From Dehalococcoidia bacterium (GTDB lineage Bacteria; Chloroflexota; Dehalococcoidia; UBA2985): a stretch of 7,508 nucleotides of DNA. Below, piece by piece: positions 1 to 7,508 of this stretch. The translations under genes and the position numbers were made by a program. The notes beneath the pieces are model-generated. The model had not been told where the DNA came from and did no database searches. It was given only the letters and a program-made list of their open reading frames with translations. The stretch is taken from assembly GCA_030740415.1 (NCBI GenBank), contig JASLXI010000037.1:1-7508 (forward strand). The letters are read 5' to 3'. How positions within the stretch are numbered: position 1 is the first letter of the stretch; each line of letters begins with the position of its first letter.

Positions 1-181
1 AATCATTGGAGGTCTGGTCGGTGGTGGTGGACTCGGCGAAGACGTATACGTCAGCTCGGTTTATATGGATATGGGACAGGGTTTTGTAGCAGGCGGGGGC
101 ATAGTTTTGATGGCTATGGTTCTGGATCGAATCACCCAAGGCAAGCATAGGCAATCTCAGCTAATGATGCTGGAAAGGTGA
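1..181 (+). CDS. Glycine betaine/proline-type ABC transporter permease, C-terminal end (partial)
   Basis: This is the last 59 codons of a gene that enters from the left edge, read in the frame starting at base 2 and ending at TGA 179-181. The peptide starts with a glycine-rich stretch (IIGGLVGGGGLGEDV), continues with a hydrophobic segment (VAGGGIVLMAMVLDRITQ) and ends in a short basic tail. This order, a glycine-rich loop, a final membrane helix and a 'LDRITQ' ending, is typical of the C-terminus of ProW/OpuAB permeases of the binding-protein-dependent transport superfamily. These sit in the inner membrane and pass betaine-like osmolytes. The next gene encodes a matching OpuAC-type binding protein, which supports the call. 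The start, the EAA loop and any ATPase gene lie outside the window. The exact substrate cannot be read from this fragment. Confidence 0.8.
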   Translation, partial: IIGGLVGGGGLGEDVYVSSVYMDMGQGFVAGGGIVLMAMVLDRITQGKHRQSQLMMLER

Positions 182-247
182 TGGTGATGTAGCTGCTGGT
201 GGCATCTGTGGAGCATCTGAATTTAGCCGTATTCGTATGGCAAATAT

Positions 248-254
248 GAGGAGG
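248..254 (+). promoter_or_regulatory. Strong Shine-Dalgarno that sets the binding-protein start at 261
   Basis: The purine run GAGGAGG lies 6 nt before the ATG at 261. The longer in-frame ATG at 237 has no purine-rich site before it, and using it would place this Shine-Dalgarno inside the coding region. The start at 261 also gives a normal lipoprotein signal peptide, with the basic residues right at the N-terminus. Confidence 0.7.
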
Positions 255-260
255 ACGGAA

Positions 261-1238
261 ATGTCTAATAAGCGTTTGAGGAATTACTTCCCGGTCCTAT
301 TGACACTGGCTCTTATTATGGTTCTCTTTGGAGCAGCCTGCAGCTCAGAAGAGGATAAGGGGCCCATCATACTCATTGAGCAGGACTGGGACGGGCAACT
401 TGTGACTACAGCGGTGGCCAAGATCCTGCTGGAGGAGGAGATGGGGTACACAGTGGAACAGAAGTTTGCCGCGGCCGACTCTGCAGCCATGTTTGCGGGA
501 TTGGAAAGCGGTGAGTTTCACCTTGCCTGTTGTAATTGGCCATCATTCAGCGCGGGATTCATAGAAGATTTTGTGGATAACAGGGGAGCAGTCGAGCGAA
601 TAGGCTCAACGGGTATTTTGGGCTCCAACGGATGGTTCGTTCCCAGGTATGTCATCGAAGGTGATTCAGCAAGGGGTATTTCCCCAGTAGCCCCAAACCT
701 GGCGAGCTACGGAGATATGAACCAGTACACCGATGTCTTTGCTACGACAGAGACTGGGGAAAAGGGACGGCTTCTAGATTTCACTCCAGCCTGGGACTAC
801 AGGAATCAGGAGCGGCTTGATGCGCTGGGAGTCGATTTTGAGGTGTTTTATTCCGGCTCCGAGACCGCAAGCTTTGCTGAGATAGATGCTGCATATCAGC
901 GCGGTGCTCCATTCTTCATGGTAATGTGGGCTCCTCACTGGTCTCATACCAAGTACGACATGGTCGAAATCCAACTGCCTCAGTGGACTGAAGAGTGCTA
1001 TCCCTCTGGGGGGAACTTTGACTGTGGGTGGCCTTCTGATGATGTTGCCAAACTAGCGTGGCCGGGATTCGAGGAAGATTTCCCAGAAGCCTATGAGTTC
1101 TTTCAGAACTTCACCATCACAAACGTGCAGCAGAATGAAATGGTCTTGGCCGTCACTGACGACGGCAAAGATTACGCCGAGGCTGCGCAGGATTGGGTAG
1201 ATGCTAATGAAGATATTTGGAGTGCTTGGATACCCTAG
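261..1238 (+). CDS. ProX/OpuAC-type glycine betaine ABC transporter substrate-binding lipoprotein
   Basis: This is a 325-residue extracytoplasmic binding protein that would capture a quaternary-amine osmolyte such as glycine betaine, or a related compound, and hand it to the permease encoded just upstream (79-nt gap, same strand). The N-terminus is a lipoprotein signal: basic residues KRLR, a hydrophobic core at about 10-23, then GAA before Cys27, the likely lipidated residue. The -3 position is Gly rather than the usual Leu, so the lipobox is not ideal. Aromatic residues that could form the cation-binding cage are visible in QDWDGQ (Trp43), CNWPSF (Trp93) and WAPHW (Trp223, Trp227), the last being a family hallmark. 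A Cys pair at 246 and 255 (CYPSGGNFDC) may form a disulfide in a loop seen in some family members. A longer reading from ATG 237 adds 8 residues but lacks a ribosome-binding site. The OpuAC family is confident; the precise ligand (betaine, choline, proline betaine or other) is inferred. Confidence 0.88.
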   Translation: MSNKRLRNYFPVLLTLALIMVLFGAACSSEEDKGPIILIEQDWDGQLVTTAVAKILLEEEMGYTVEQKFAAADSAAMFAGLESGEFHLACCNWPSFSAGFIEDFVDNRGAVERIGSTGILGSNGWFVPRYVIEGDSARGISPVAPNLASYGDMNQYTDVFATTETGEKGRLLDFTPAWDYRNQERLDALGVDFEVFYSGSETASFAEIDAAYQRGAPFFMVMWAPHWSHTKYDMVEIQLPQWTEECYPSGGNFDCGWPSDDVAKLAWPGFEEDFPEAYEFFQNFTITNVQQNEMVLAVTDDGKDYAEAAQDWVDANEDIWSAWIP

Positions 1239-1284
1239 GCTGAAGTAAAAAGCACACAGGAAACATAACTCAGTGGGCAATGGC

Positions 1285-1314
1285 AGGGGGAAGAGGTGCG
1301 CAATCCTTCCCCCT
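1285..1314 (+). terminator. Candidate terminator hairpin after the betaine transporter operon
   Basis: A perfect 9-bp stem pairs AGGGGGAAG (1285-1293) with CTTCCCCCT (1306-1314) across a 12-nt loop. It starts 46 nt after the binding-protein stop and lies before the SDR gene, where an operon boundary is plausible. There is no T-run directly after the stem; the nearest is four T at 1330-1333, so an intrinsic terminator is possible but not certain. The rest of the 158-nt gap shows no clear promoter. Confidence 0.42.
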
Positions 1315-1396
1315 CCACCCCTGATACCCTTTTATGCACTGTCATTAGGGCGCCGTATCCAGCGCCAGGAAGCCTTCGATTCAGCAAGGAGATGAA

Positions 1397-2116
1397 ATGG
1401 TTCTCAAGGATCAGGTTGCTCTAGTAACTGGAGCCAGCAGAGGAATTGGAAGGGCAATTGCCAAGAGATTTGCTGAAGAGGGAGCAATGGTGGCTGTCGG
1501 CGCTCGGACTCCGGAGGGCTATAACCGAGTAGTGACCGAGATTACCAACTCCAGGGGAATTGCCAGCGGGTTCCTGTTGGATGTGACTAAGAACCAACAG
1601 GTTGCAGACACAGTCCAGCAAGTCCTCTCAGCCTGGGGAAAGATTGATATCCTGGTCAATAGTGCAGGCATCATGCTCTACGATACCCCGACCTGGACAA
1701 CGACTGTTGAGCAGTGGGATGAGATGATGGCGGTCAACTTGCGTGGCACATTCCTAACTTGCAGTGCTGTTGCTCCCCATATGGTTGCACGTCGAGCAGG
1801 AGCGATTATCAACATCGGTTCGTCGTCGGCACGAGCCGCAGATGATGATTCCGGTCCCTATACCACTACCAAATGGGCCATCGTGGGTTATACGTCTTCC
1901 CTCGCCCGGTCTCTAAGGCCCCACGGTATTCGCGTCAATGGCATGAATCCCGGGTGGGTGGATTCAGACATGACAAGGATAGTTAAGCCTGAAGGTGATC
2001 CTGAGTGGAGCACGGTAGAAGAGATCGCCGCGGTTGCGTTGTTCCTGGTCGCTCAGGCTCCAAGGGACATGACAGGACAGTTTGTGGATATATTTGGAGG
2101 CCAGCCGGGTCCCTGA
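1397..2116 (+). CDS. SDR-family NAD(P)-dependent oxidoreductase (classical short-chain dehydrogenase)
   Basis: This 239-residue enzyme has a single Rossmann domain and the usual length of a classical SDR. The cofactor motif TGASRGIG is at 11-18 and the NSAG motif at 88-91. The catalytic tetrad is complete: Asn114 (in VNLRGTF), Ser142, Tyr155 and Lys159 (YTTTK). The post-catalytic MNPGWVDSDM segment at 183-192 and a C-terminal FVDIFGG strand are also typical. Arg15 in the glycine loop and Arg37 at the end of the second strand, without an acidic residue there, suggest a preference for NADP(H). The start is backed by AAGGAG at 1386-1391, 5 nt upstream. It probably acts in the cytoplasm, reducing a ketone or oxidising an alcohol. 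The family is too broad to name the substrate; similarity to FabG-type ketoreductases is structural only. It is followed after 64 nt by a methyltransferase gene, with which it may be co-transcribed. Confidence 0.93.
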   Translation: MVLKDQVALVTGASRGIGRAIAKRFAEEGAMVAVGARTPEGYNRVVTEITNSRGIASGFLLDVTKNQQVADTVQQVLSAWGKIDILVNSAGIMLYDTPTWTTTVEQWDEMMAVNLRGTFLTCSAVAPHMVARRAGAIINIGSSSARAADDDSGPYTTTKWAIVGYTSSLARSLRPHGIRVNGMNPGWVDSDMTRIVKPEGDPEWSTVEEIAAVALFLVAQAPRDMTGQFVDIFGGQPGP

Positions 2117-2180
2117 CACTCAGCAGCAGCCGTCGAGGTTTCGGACTCTCGGTTAAGCAATTTATTAGCAAAGGAGCGAT

Positions 2181-2864
2181 ATGCATCAGGCATCAGATGA
2201 GTTCTATCACAACAATAGTCGGCGGTATGCCGAGGTTTCCAATGAGTCCTTGCAGATTCACTATGACAAGGTATCTCATCCTCTGCTGACTGGAGACAAG
2301 GACCTGATAGCACGGATGAAAGAACTGATCCCTCAAGATTCAAAGGGTCTGGATGCGGGATGTGGCGCAGGTGCGAGGGACGTGTTTCTTTATTGGTCGT
2401 CGGGTTATGACATATCGGGAATAGACGCTGTACCCGAGAACATCCTGGTGGCTCAGGAGACCCATCCGGAGATTGCGGACAGGGTATCAGTGGCAGACCT
2501 GAGCGCACCTCTGGATCTGCCCAGCGACCACTTTAATTTTGTGCTGTGTAACGCAGTAATTCAACACATCTTCCCAGAGCTGATAAAAGATGTGACTTTG
2601 CCTGAGCTTGCTAGGGTTCTAAAGGTGGGTGGCGTTCTCCAGTTGATGTTCAAAGTCGGCGATGGAATGGCCACCGTTTTCGACGGGGCATACGGCTCCT
2701 ATCGTACCTTTCAGCTATATGGTGCAGATGCTATCGTCTCTATTCTGTCCGGCCTGGGATTGGAAGTGCTCCCTCCAGACGAAGAAAAGCTGTCTGGAGT
2801 CATGTATTTTACTGATCCAAAGCCCATGGACCACTGTGTGCTTTTCGCACGCAAGATAAGGTAG
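2181..2864 (+). CDS. Class I SAM-dependent methyltransferase
   Basis: This 227-residue protein has a Methyltransferase_11/25-type Rossmann-like domain. Motif I (GLDAGCGAG) is at 56-64. Asp82 in SGIDAV ends strand 2 and would bind the SAM ribose. Asp106 (VADLS) fits the residue that contacts the adenine. A motif IV-like strand (FNFVLCNAVIQHI) is at 118-130, followed by LARVLKVGGVLQL, the usual post-motif helix and strand before the C-terminal half. The start at ATG 2181 is supported by AAGGAG at 2171-2176. No membrane segment or signal peptide is visible, so it should be cytoplasmic. The N-terminal 50 residues and the region 155-205 (GDGMATVFDGAYGSYRTFQ and following) probably form the acceptor-specific part, but I do not recognise a known acceptor family. 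Its stop codon overlaps the ribosome-binding site of the next gene, which implies co-transcription. Confidence 0.88.
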   Translation: MHQASDEFYHNNSRRYAEVSNESLQIHYDKVSHPLLTGDKDLIARMKELIPQDSKGLDAGCGAGARDVFLYWSSGYDISGIDAVPENILVAQETHPEIADRVSVADLSAPLDLPSDHFNFVLCNAVIQHIFPELIKDVTLPELARVLKVGGVLQLMFKVGDGMATVFDGAYGSYRTFQLYGADAIVSILSGLGLEVLPPDEEKLSGVMYFTDPKPMDHCVLFARKIR

Positions 2865-2867
2865 GAG
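2863..2867 (+). promoter_or_regulatory. Shine-Dalgarno overlapping the methyltransferase stop; sets the non-ATG start of the kinase
   Basis: AGGAG at 2863-2867 shares two bases with the TAG stop at 2862-2864. It lies 10 nt before TTG 2878 and 7 nt before the in-frame CTG 2875; both are non-ATG start candidates. The first in-frame ATG is at 3019, within the nucleotide-binding region of the kinase fold, so it is not a credible start. The overlap suggests translational coupling. Confidence 0.6.
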
Positions 2868-2877
2868 AATAAATCTG

Positions 2878-3969
2878 TTGGCACAATTGAGCATTCCGAA
2901 TAGCCTTGACGAACTCACGCCTTTGTGGCTAACTGAGGCACTTCACTACCGATCACCCTCGAACAACGCCTCTGTAGTGTCCTACACGGTTGAGGAGATA
3001 GGCGAAGGCAAGGGGTTCATGAACCAGATTGGGCGCCTAAGGCTTGACTATGACAATGAACCAGAAACTTTGCCGCGTACCGTAATAATAAAGATTCCAT
3101 CCACAGACCCGGATGTGAAAGCTATCTCTGACAAAGTGGGAGACCACCAGCGCGAAGTCAGATTTTACGAAGAAATTTCAACCACTTCTAGTCTTCGCAC
3201 CCCCTATAACTACTACAGCGCAATTGATCCGGCAACCGGGCATACGGTCCTTTTACTGGAGGACCTAGGCGACGCTCGACAGGGTGATAGCGTGGTGGGA
3301 TGTTCGCAAGCAGAGGCTCAGCTTGCCATGCGCCAGTTGGCTAGGTTCCAAGCCTCGTGGTGGGAGGGGCCCCAATTGCAGGAATTAGATTGGATGCCAC
3401 TGAAAAATGCCGAAGCCAGCGTCTACCAAGAGGCCTACGCGGACGCATGGGAGATTTTTGTTCGGAAATCCGGTGACGGCATGCCCCGTGAATTGCGTGT
3501 AATCGGGGAACAGCTGAGCCAACATATCCCAGCCATCAAGACCAGACTTACGGATCATCCACGGACCATAGTCCACGGAGACTATCGTCTCGACAATTGC
3601 TTTCTCGGCTCGCCAGTTGACTCGCAGTCGCTTGTTGCTTTTGACTGGGAGTTTTGTGTAAAGGGCAGGGGCATCTACGATGCTACTACCTTCATCAACG
3701 AGGCGTTTCCCCCGCAGCAGCGAAGGGACATGGAAACGGACCTCCTACGCACGTATCACTCCGAGCTTGTAGAAAATGGGGTTAGGGACTACTCTTTTGA
3801 AGAGTGCCTCCTCGACTATAGGTATTCCACGCTGGAGGCCTTCGTTTTCTGGGTAGTCGTGGGAGGGTATTGCGATTGGGAGGGAGAGCGTGCCACGACC
3901 TTCCTACGTAATGCTTTAGACCGTTTTAACGCCGCCATATCTGACCTAGGCTGCACTGATCTCCTATAG
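2878..3969 (+). CDS. APH/choline-kinase-fold phosphotransferase (aminoglycoside phosphotransferase-like)
   Basis: This 363-residue protein has the eukaryotic-like kinase fold of the APH, CHK and ecdysteroid-kinase-like families. A glycine-containing loop (EEIGEGKGFMNQIGRL, about 39-54) is followed by a candidate ATP-binding Lys72 in VIIKIPS and a helix-C Glu93 in REVRFYEE. The hinge region is VLLLEDLGD. The catalytic loop HGDYRLDN has His233, Asp235 (catalytic base) and Asn240, and the metal-binding Asp256 is in FDWEF. LARFQASWW at about 155-163 resembles the 'LA.lHa.yW' segment of CHK-like kinases. All key residues are present, so it should be active and transfer phosphate from ATP to a hydroxyl group of a small molecule. 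The start is TTG (or CTG 3 nt earlier), placed by the Shine-Dalgarno at 2863-2867. It follows the methyltransferase by 13 nt, so it is probably the last gene of that operon. Most relatives are named from resistance genes; true antibiotic resistance is not implied. Confidence 0.85.
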   Translation: MAQLSIPNSLDELTPLWLTEALHYRSPSNNASVVSYTVEEIGEGKGFMNQIGRLRLDYDNEPETLPRTVIIKIPSTDPDVKAISDKVGDHQREVRFYEEISTTSSLRTPYNYYSAIDPATGHTVLLLEDLGDARQGDSVVGCSQAEAQLAMRQLARFQASWWEGPQLQELDWMPLKNAEASVYQEAYADAWEIFVRKSGDGMPRELRVIGEQLSQHIPAIKTRLTDHPRTIVHGDYRLDNCFLGSPVDSQSLVAFDWEFCVKGRGIYDATTFINEAFPPQQRRDMETDLLRTYHSELVENGVRDYSFEECLLDYRYSTLEAFVFWVVVGGYCDWEGERATTFLRNALDRFNAAISDLGCTDLL

Positions 3970-4039
3970 GCACTCTGATCTGGTGAGCAATGCCTCAACC
4001 TCACCCACACTTCCAACCGCGAACAAACTTCCCTTCCAT

Positions 4040-4067
4040 CCAGCCGGGCAAGCAACATGCCGACTGG
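4040..4067 (+). terminator. Imperfect hairpin in the kinase-ligA spacer, weak terminator candidate
   Basis: CCAGCCGGGCA (4040-4050) can fold on TGCCGACTGG (4058-4067) around a 7-nt loop, giving nine pairs with one mismatch and one bulged G. It lies 70 nt after the kinase stop and upstream of the ligA promoter candidate. No T-run follows, so an operator or a chance fold is equally possible. A second, shorter stem (GGTGAG 3982-3987 with CTCACC 4000-4005, 12-nt loop) precedes it. Confidence 0.25.
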
Positions 4068-4097
4068 GTCAATTTGCTTCCATCGCTCGTATACCCT

Positions 4098-4106
4098 TGC
4101 TATACT
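4098..4106 (+). promoter_or_regulatory. Extended -10 promoter candidate for the ligA-orf-pth operon
   Basis: TGCTATACT reads as a TGN extension followed by TATACT, five of six bases matching the sigma-70 -10 consensus. It lies in the 196-nt gap before ligA. Transcription would start near 4113 and leave a leader of about 50 nt before the ATG. No good -35 box sits at 16-18 nt spacing: TTGCTT at 4074-4079 is 21 nt away. An extended -10 site can work without a strong -35. Confidence 0.5.
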
Positions 4107-4144
4107 TATCCACGAACGAAACGGGTAGTGCTTATCTCATGTGA

Positions 4145-6175
<2,031 letters not shown>

Positions 6176-6181
6176 AAGACC

Positions 6182-6454
6182 ATGACCTCCTACTCCACAA
6201 ACGAGAACAGTTTGGACGTGTCAGAATTGTTCGCTCCACAGCTTGAAGGCCAGCTACGGCTCCGGAGTGCTTTCTACATGAGACTTCAGTATCCAGAGGA
6301 GGTTATTGTGGCATCCCAATGGGACGATGCTTGGAGCCAGGATTTAACCCATAAAGTGATAAAGATAGTCCGCATGACTGACTTGAGTCCTCTGTCCAAT
6401 GCCATGAGTCCTCAGGTACTGGCCTTTTTGGGGGCCTCCCTAGCCGACCGATGA
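6182..6454 (+). CDS. Small protein of unknown function between ligA and pth
   Basis: I do not recognise this 90-residue product. It starts 6 nt after the ligA stop and overlaps the pth start by four bases (ATGA at 6451-6454), a layout that strongly suggests a real, translationally coupled gene. GTGGAG at 6165-6170, inside the end of ligA, is a possible ribosome-binding site with an 11-nt spacer. The sequence is soluble and mixed in charge, with no signal peptide or membrane helix. It has a polar, Ser/Asn-rich first dozen residues, a middle part predicted by eye to be strand-rich (RLQYPEEVIVASQWDDAW, then HKVIKIVRMTDL) and a more hydrophobic C-terminal helix candidate (PQVLAFLGASL). There are no cysteines. 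Position suggests a housekeeping or DNA-related role, but the sequence gives no direct support for that. Confidence 0.7.
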   Translation: MTSYSTNENSLDVSELFAPQLEGQLRLRSAFYMRLQYPEEVIVASQWDDAWSQDLTHKVIKIVRMTDLSPLSNAMSPQVLAFLGASLADR

Positions 6455-7020
6455 AACTAATAGTAGGTCTAGGCAATCCGGAGGAGGGCTATAACAGCTC
6501 AAGGCACAACGTCGGGTTCGCGTGCATTGATGCCATCAGCCTCGACGCTGGCATAAAGGTGTCCGAGCGACGACGGTTAGTGGTCATCGGCCAGGGCCAA
6601 CTGGGAAAAGAAGAAGTGGTGCTGGTCAAGCCGCGTACTTTTATGAACCACAGCGGAGAAGCCCTGTCCTACCTGCTTAGACGCTTCCAGACACCGCTTC
6701 ACGACCTGCTTGTCATCTACGATGATATGGACCTGCCCGTAGGAAAGATTCGTGTCCGTCCTTCGGGAAGCGCCGGTGGACACCGGGGTATTGAGTCTGT
6801 TATTGGTGCACTGAGGAGTCAGGATTTTCCTCGCATACGTGTTGGGATAGGCCACCCTCCGCAGAGCATGAGCGAGGTGGAATTCGTCCTAGGGGCGTTC
6901 AACTCCCAGGAAACCCCACTGATTGAAGAAGCAGTGGTCGCGGTGCGGAATGCAGTTGCAGACATACTGATTCATGGCCTGGACTGGGCCATGAATCAGT
7001 ACAACCCGACAATATCATGA
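6451..7020 (+). CDS. pth: Peptidyl-tRNA hydrolase Pth
   Basis: This 189-residue enzyme is full length for bacterial Pth, which recycles stalled peptidyl-tRNA by hydrolysing the ester between peptide and tRNA in the cytoplasm. Conserved segments are in order: VGLGNP (5-10), SRHNVGF (17-23) with catalytic His19, KPRTFMNHSG (60-69) with Asn66, VIYDDMDLPVG (88-98) with Asp91, and GSAGGHRGIESVIG (106-119). The well-known enzyme from E. coli has Asn (Asn114) in its GGHNG motif, while this one has Arg112, a departure at a residue linked to substrate binding. The C-terminal DWAMNQYN (residues 178-185) fits the family's last helix. No Shine-Dalgarno is evident and the start overlaps the previous stop (ATGA), so translation is probably coupled to the small upstream ORF. 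A 15-bp perfect inverted repeat covers codons near the 3' end. Confidence 0.97.
   Translation: MKLIVGLGNPEEGYNSSRHNVGFACIDAISLDAGIKVSERRRLVVIGQGQLGKEEVVLVKPRTFMNHSGEALSYLLRRFQTPLHDLLVIYDDMDLPVGKIRVRPSGSAGGHRGIESVIGALRSQDFPRIRVGIGHPPQSMSEVEFVLGAFNSQETPLIEEAVVAVRNAVADILIHGLDWAMNQYNPTIS
6965..7001. repeat. Perfect 15-bp inverted repeat at the 3' end of pth
   Basis: TACTGATTCATGGCC (6965-6979) is the exact reverse complement of GGCCATGAATCAGTA (6987-7001), with a 7-nt loop (TGGACTG) whose end bases could add a G-U pair. It lies entirely in the pth coding sequence and ends 16 nt before the stop codon. It could act as a transcript 3'-end stabiliser or part of a termination signal between convergent genes, but there is no T-run on either side. 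Confidence 0.92.
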
Positions 7021-7027
7021 AGAAAGC

Positions 7028-7056
7028 GGAGTGCAGACCCGTTGCGGGGATACTCC
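7028..7056. terminator. Nested weak hairpin in the convergent pth/MFS gap
   Basis: The 39-nt gap between the two convergent stop codons contains GGAGT (7028-7032) pairing with ACTCC (7052-7056), enclosing CCCG (7038-7041) pairing with CGGG (7045-7048) over a 3-nt loop. The place is right for a shared terminator, but the stems are short and there is no T-tract on either strand. Confidence 0.25.
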
Positions 7057-7059
7057 CTG

Positions 7060-7508
7060 CTAGGCACTGGGTGTAGACGACGGTTTCTGCTCATCAACCG
7101 GTGGGGGAGCTTCTTCGTCTGCTGCCGTAGCCTGAACCTTCCGCAACGATGGCATTGCGATCAGAATCCCTAACACCAGAACCACTGCAATGGCTCCCAT
7201 CACTGCTGTGGCCTGAGCAGGACCAAATATCTCTGCCCCAGTGCCTAGGAGGACCATTCCCACGGGGCCTATTCCCAGGGCTATCATGCGGATGCTCAGG
7301 ACCCGTCCTCGGACGTAGTCTGGTGAGATGACCTGGACCAGGGTGAAGTTGCTTGTCATGAATATCTGGAATAGGAATCCCACCAGCAGAGCCAGAGTCA
7401 GGGAAAGCAGGTAGATGGTGGATATGGCAAACAAAACTATGAACACACCGAGGCTAACACCACCGGTCAGCATGAGAAATCTCATCTGCCTGGGGTTGCT
7501 GAAGGAGG
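7060..7508 (-). CDS. Major facilitator superfamily transporter, C-terminal part (partial)
   Basis: This gene runs leftward and is cut by the right edge. The frame stays open through 7508, so an apparent ATG at 7483-7485 is an internal Met, not a start. About 148 residues are visible. They hold about four hydrophobic membrane segments: LTGGVSLGVFIVLFAIS, a long one around LSLTLALLVGFLFQIF, one after the loop (IALGIGPVGMVLLGTGA), and TAVMGAIAVVLVLGILIAM. The loop SPDYVRGRVLSIR matches the cytoplasmic 'P...RGRV' signature of the MFS_3/EntS-like drug and siderophore exporters, and the following GPVG motif fits as well. The tail after the last helix is polar and rich in Ala, Glu, Pro and Ser. It would be an inner-membrane efflux protein of unknown cargo, convergent with pth and so regulated separately. 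Confidence 0.85.
   Translation of the reverse strand, partial: SFSNPRQMRFLMLTGGVSLGVFIVLFAISTIYLLSLTLALLVGFLFQIFMTSNFTLVQVISPDYVRGRVLSIRMIALGIGPVGMVLLGTGAEIFGPAQATAVMGAIAVVLVLGILIAMPSLRKVQATAADEEAPPPVDEQKPSSTPSA

Noticed and set aside
41..52. 12-nt perfect palindrome GACGTATACGTC
   Set aside because: A six-pair palindrome is expected about once or twice in a window this size, and it lies in permease coding sequence.
2053..2508. 151-codon open frame on the minus strand across the SDR-methyltransferase junction
   Set aside because: It lies antisense to two genes with clear catalytic motifs, its translation is rich in Pro, Ser, Arg and Cys with no recognisable domain, and it has no supporting context.
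2773..2799. 8-bp stem CTCCAGAC / GTCTGGAG with an 11-nt loop in the methyltransferase gene
   Set aside because: A stem of this length with such a loop is expected about once by chance in the window.
2878..3969. Reading the APH-like kinase as an antibiotic-resistance gene
   Set aside because: The fold is shared by choline, homoserine and many other small-molecule kinases. No resistance-gene neighbour or mobile element is present.
6384..6413. 9-nt direct repeat TGAGTCCTC in the small ORF (6384-6392 and 6405-6413)
   Set aside because: There are only two short copies with a 12-nt spacer and no further units; chance or local slippage is enough.

Overview
The window looks like ordinary chromosomal DNA of a free-living bacterium with roughly balanced base composition. 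Genes are tightly packed, and nearly all of them lie on the + strand. My best guess at a source is an uncultured, possibly aquatic bacterium, perhaps of the Chloroflexota (SAR202/Dehalococcoidia type). This rests only on the gene mix (betaine-type uptake, generic SDR, methyltransferase and APH-like kinase genes, and a ligA-pth neighbourhood) and is a weak inference. I see no phage, transposon, CRISPR or plasmid gene, and no tRNA or rRNA.

Layout. (1) Positions 1-1238 hold the 3' end of a ProW/OpuAB-type ABC permease followed by its ProX/OpuAC-type lipoprotein. Together they look like the end of an importer operon for glycine betaine or a similar compound, closed by a candidate hairpin terminator at 1285-1314. 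(2) Positions 1397-3969 hold three closely spaced genes: a classical SDR oxidoreductase, a class I SAM-dependent methyltransferase and an APH/choline-kinase-fold phosphotransferase. The last two are 13 nt apart, and the kinase ribosome-binding site overlaps the methyltransferase stop codon. This could be a small-molecule modification cassette of unknown substrate. (3) After a 196-nt spacer carrying an extended -10 promoter candidate comes a housekeeping operon: ligA, a 90-codon unrecognised ORF, and pth. The ORF overlaps pth by ATGA. (4) A major-facilitator transporter runs convergently on the minus strand from 7508 to 7060 and is cut by the window edge.

The enzymes are complete and carry their catalytic residues. 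The most unusual signals are two long perfect inverted repeats inside coding sequence. One is a 13-bp stem in ligA (4728-4761) and the other a 15-bp stem at the 3' end of pth (6965-7001). Neither is expected by chance in a window this small. I do not see a clearly new defence or mobile system here. The SDR-methyltransferase-kinase trio and the small ORF between ligA and pth are the best candidates for undescribed biology.
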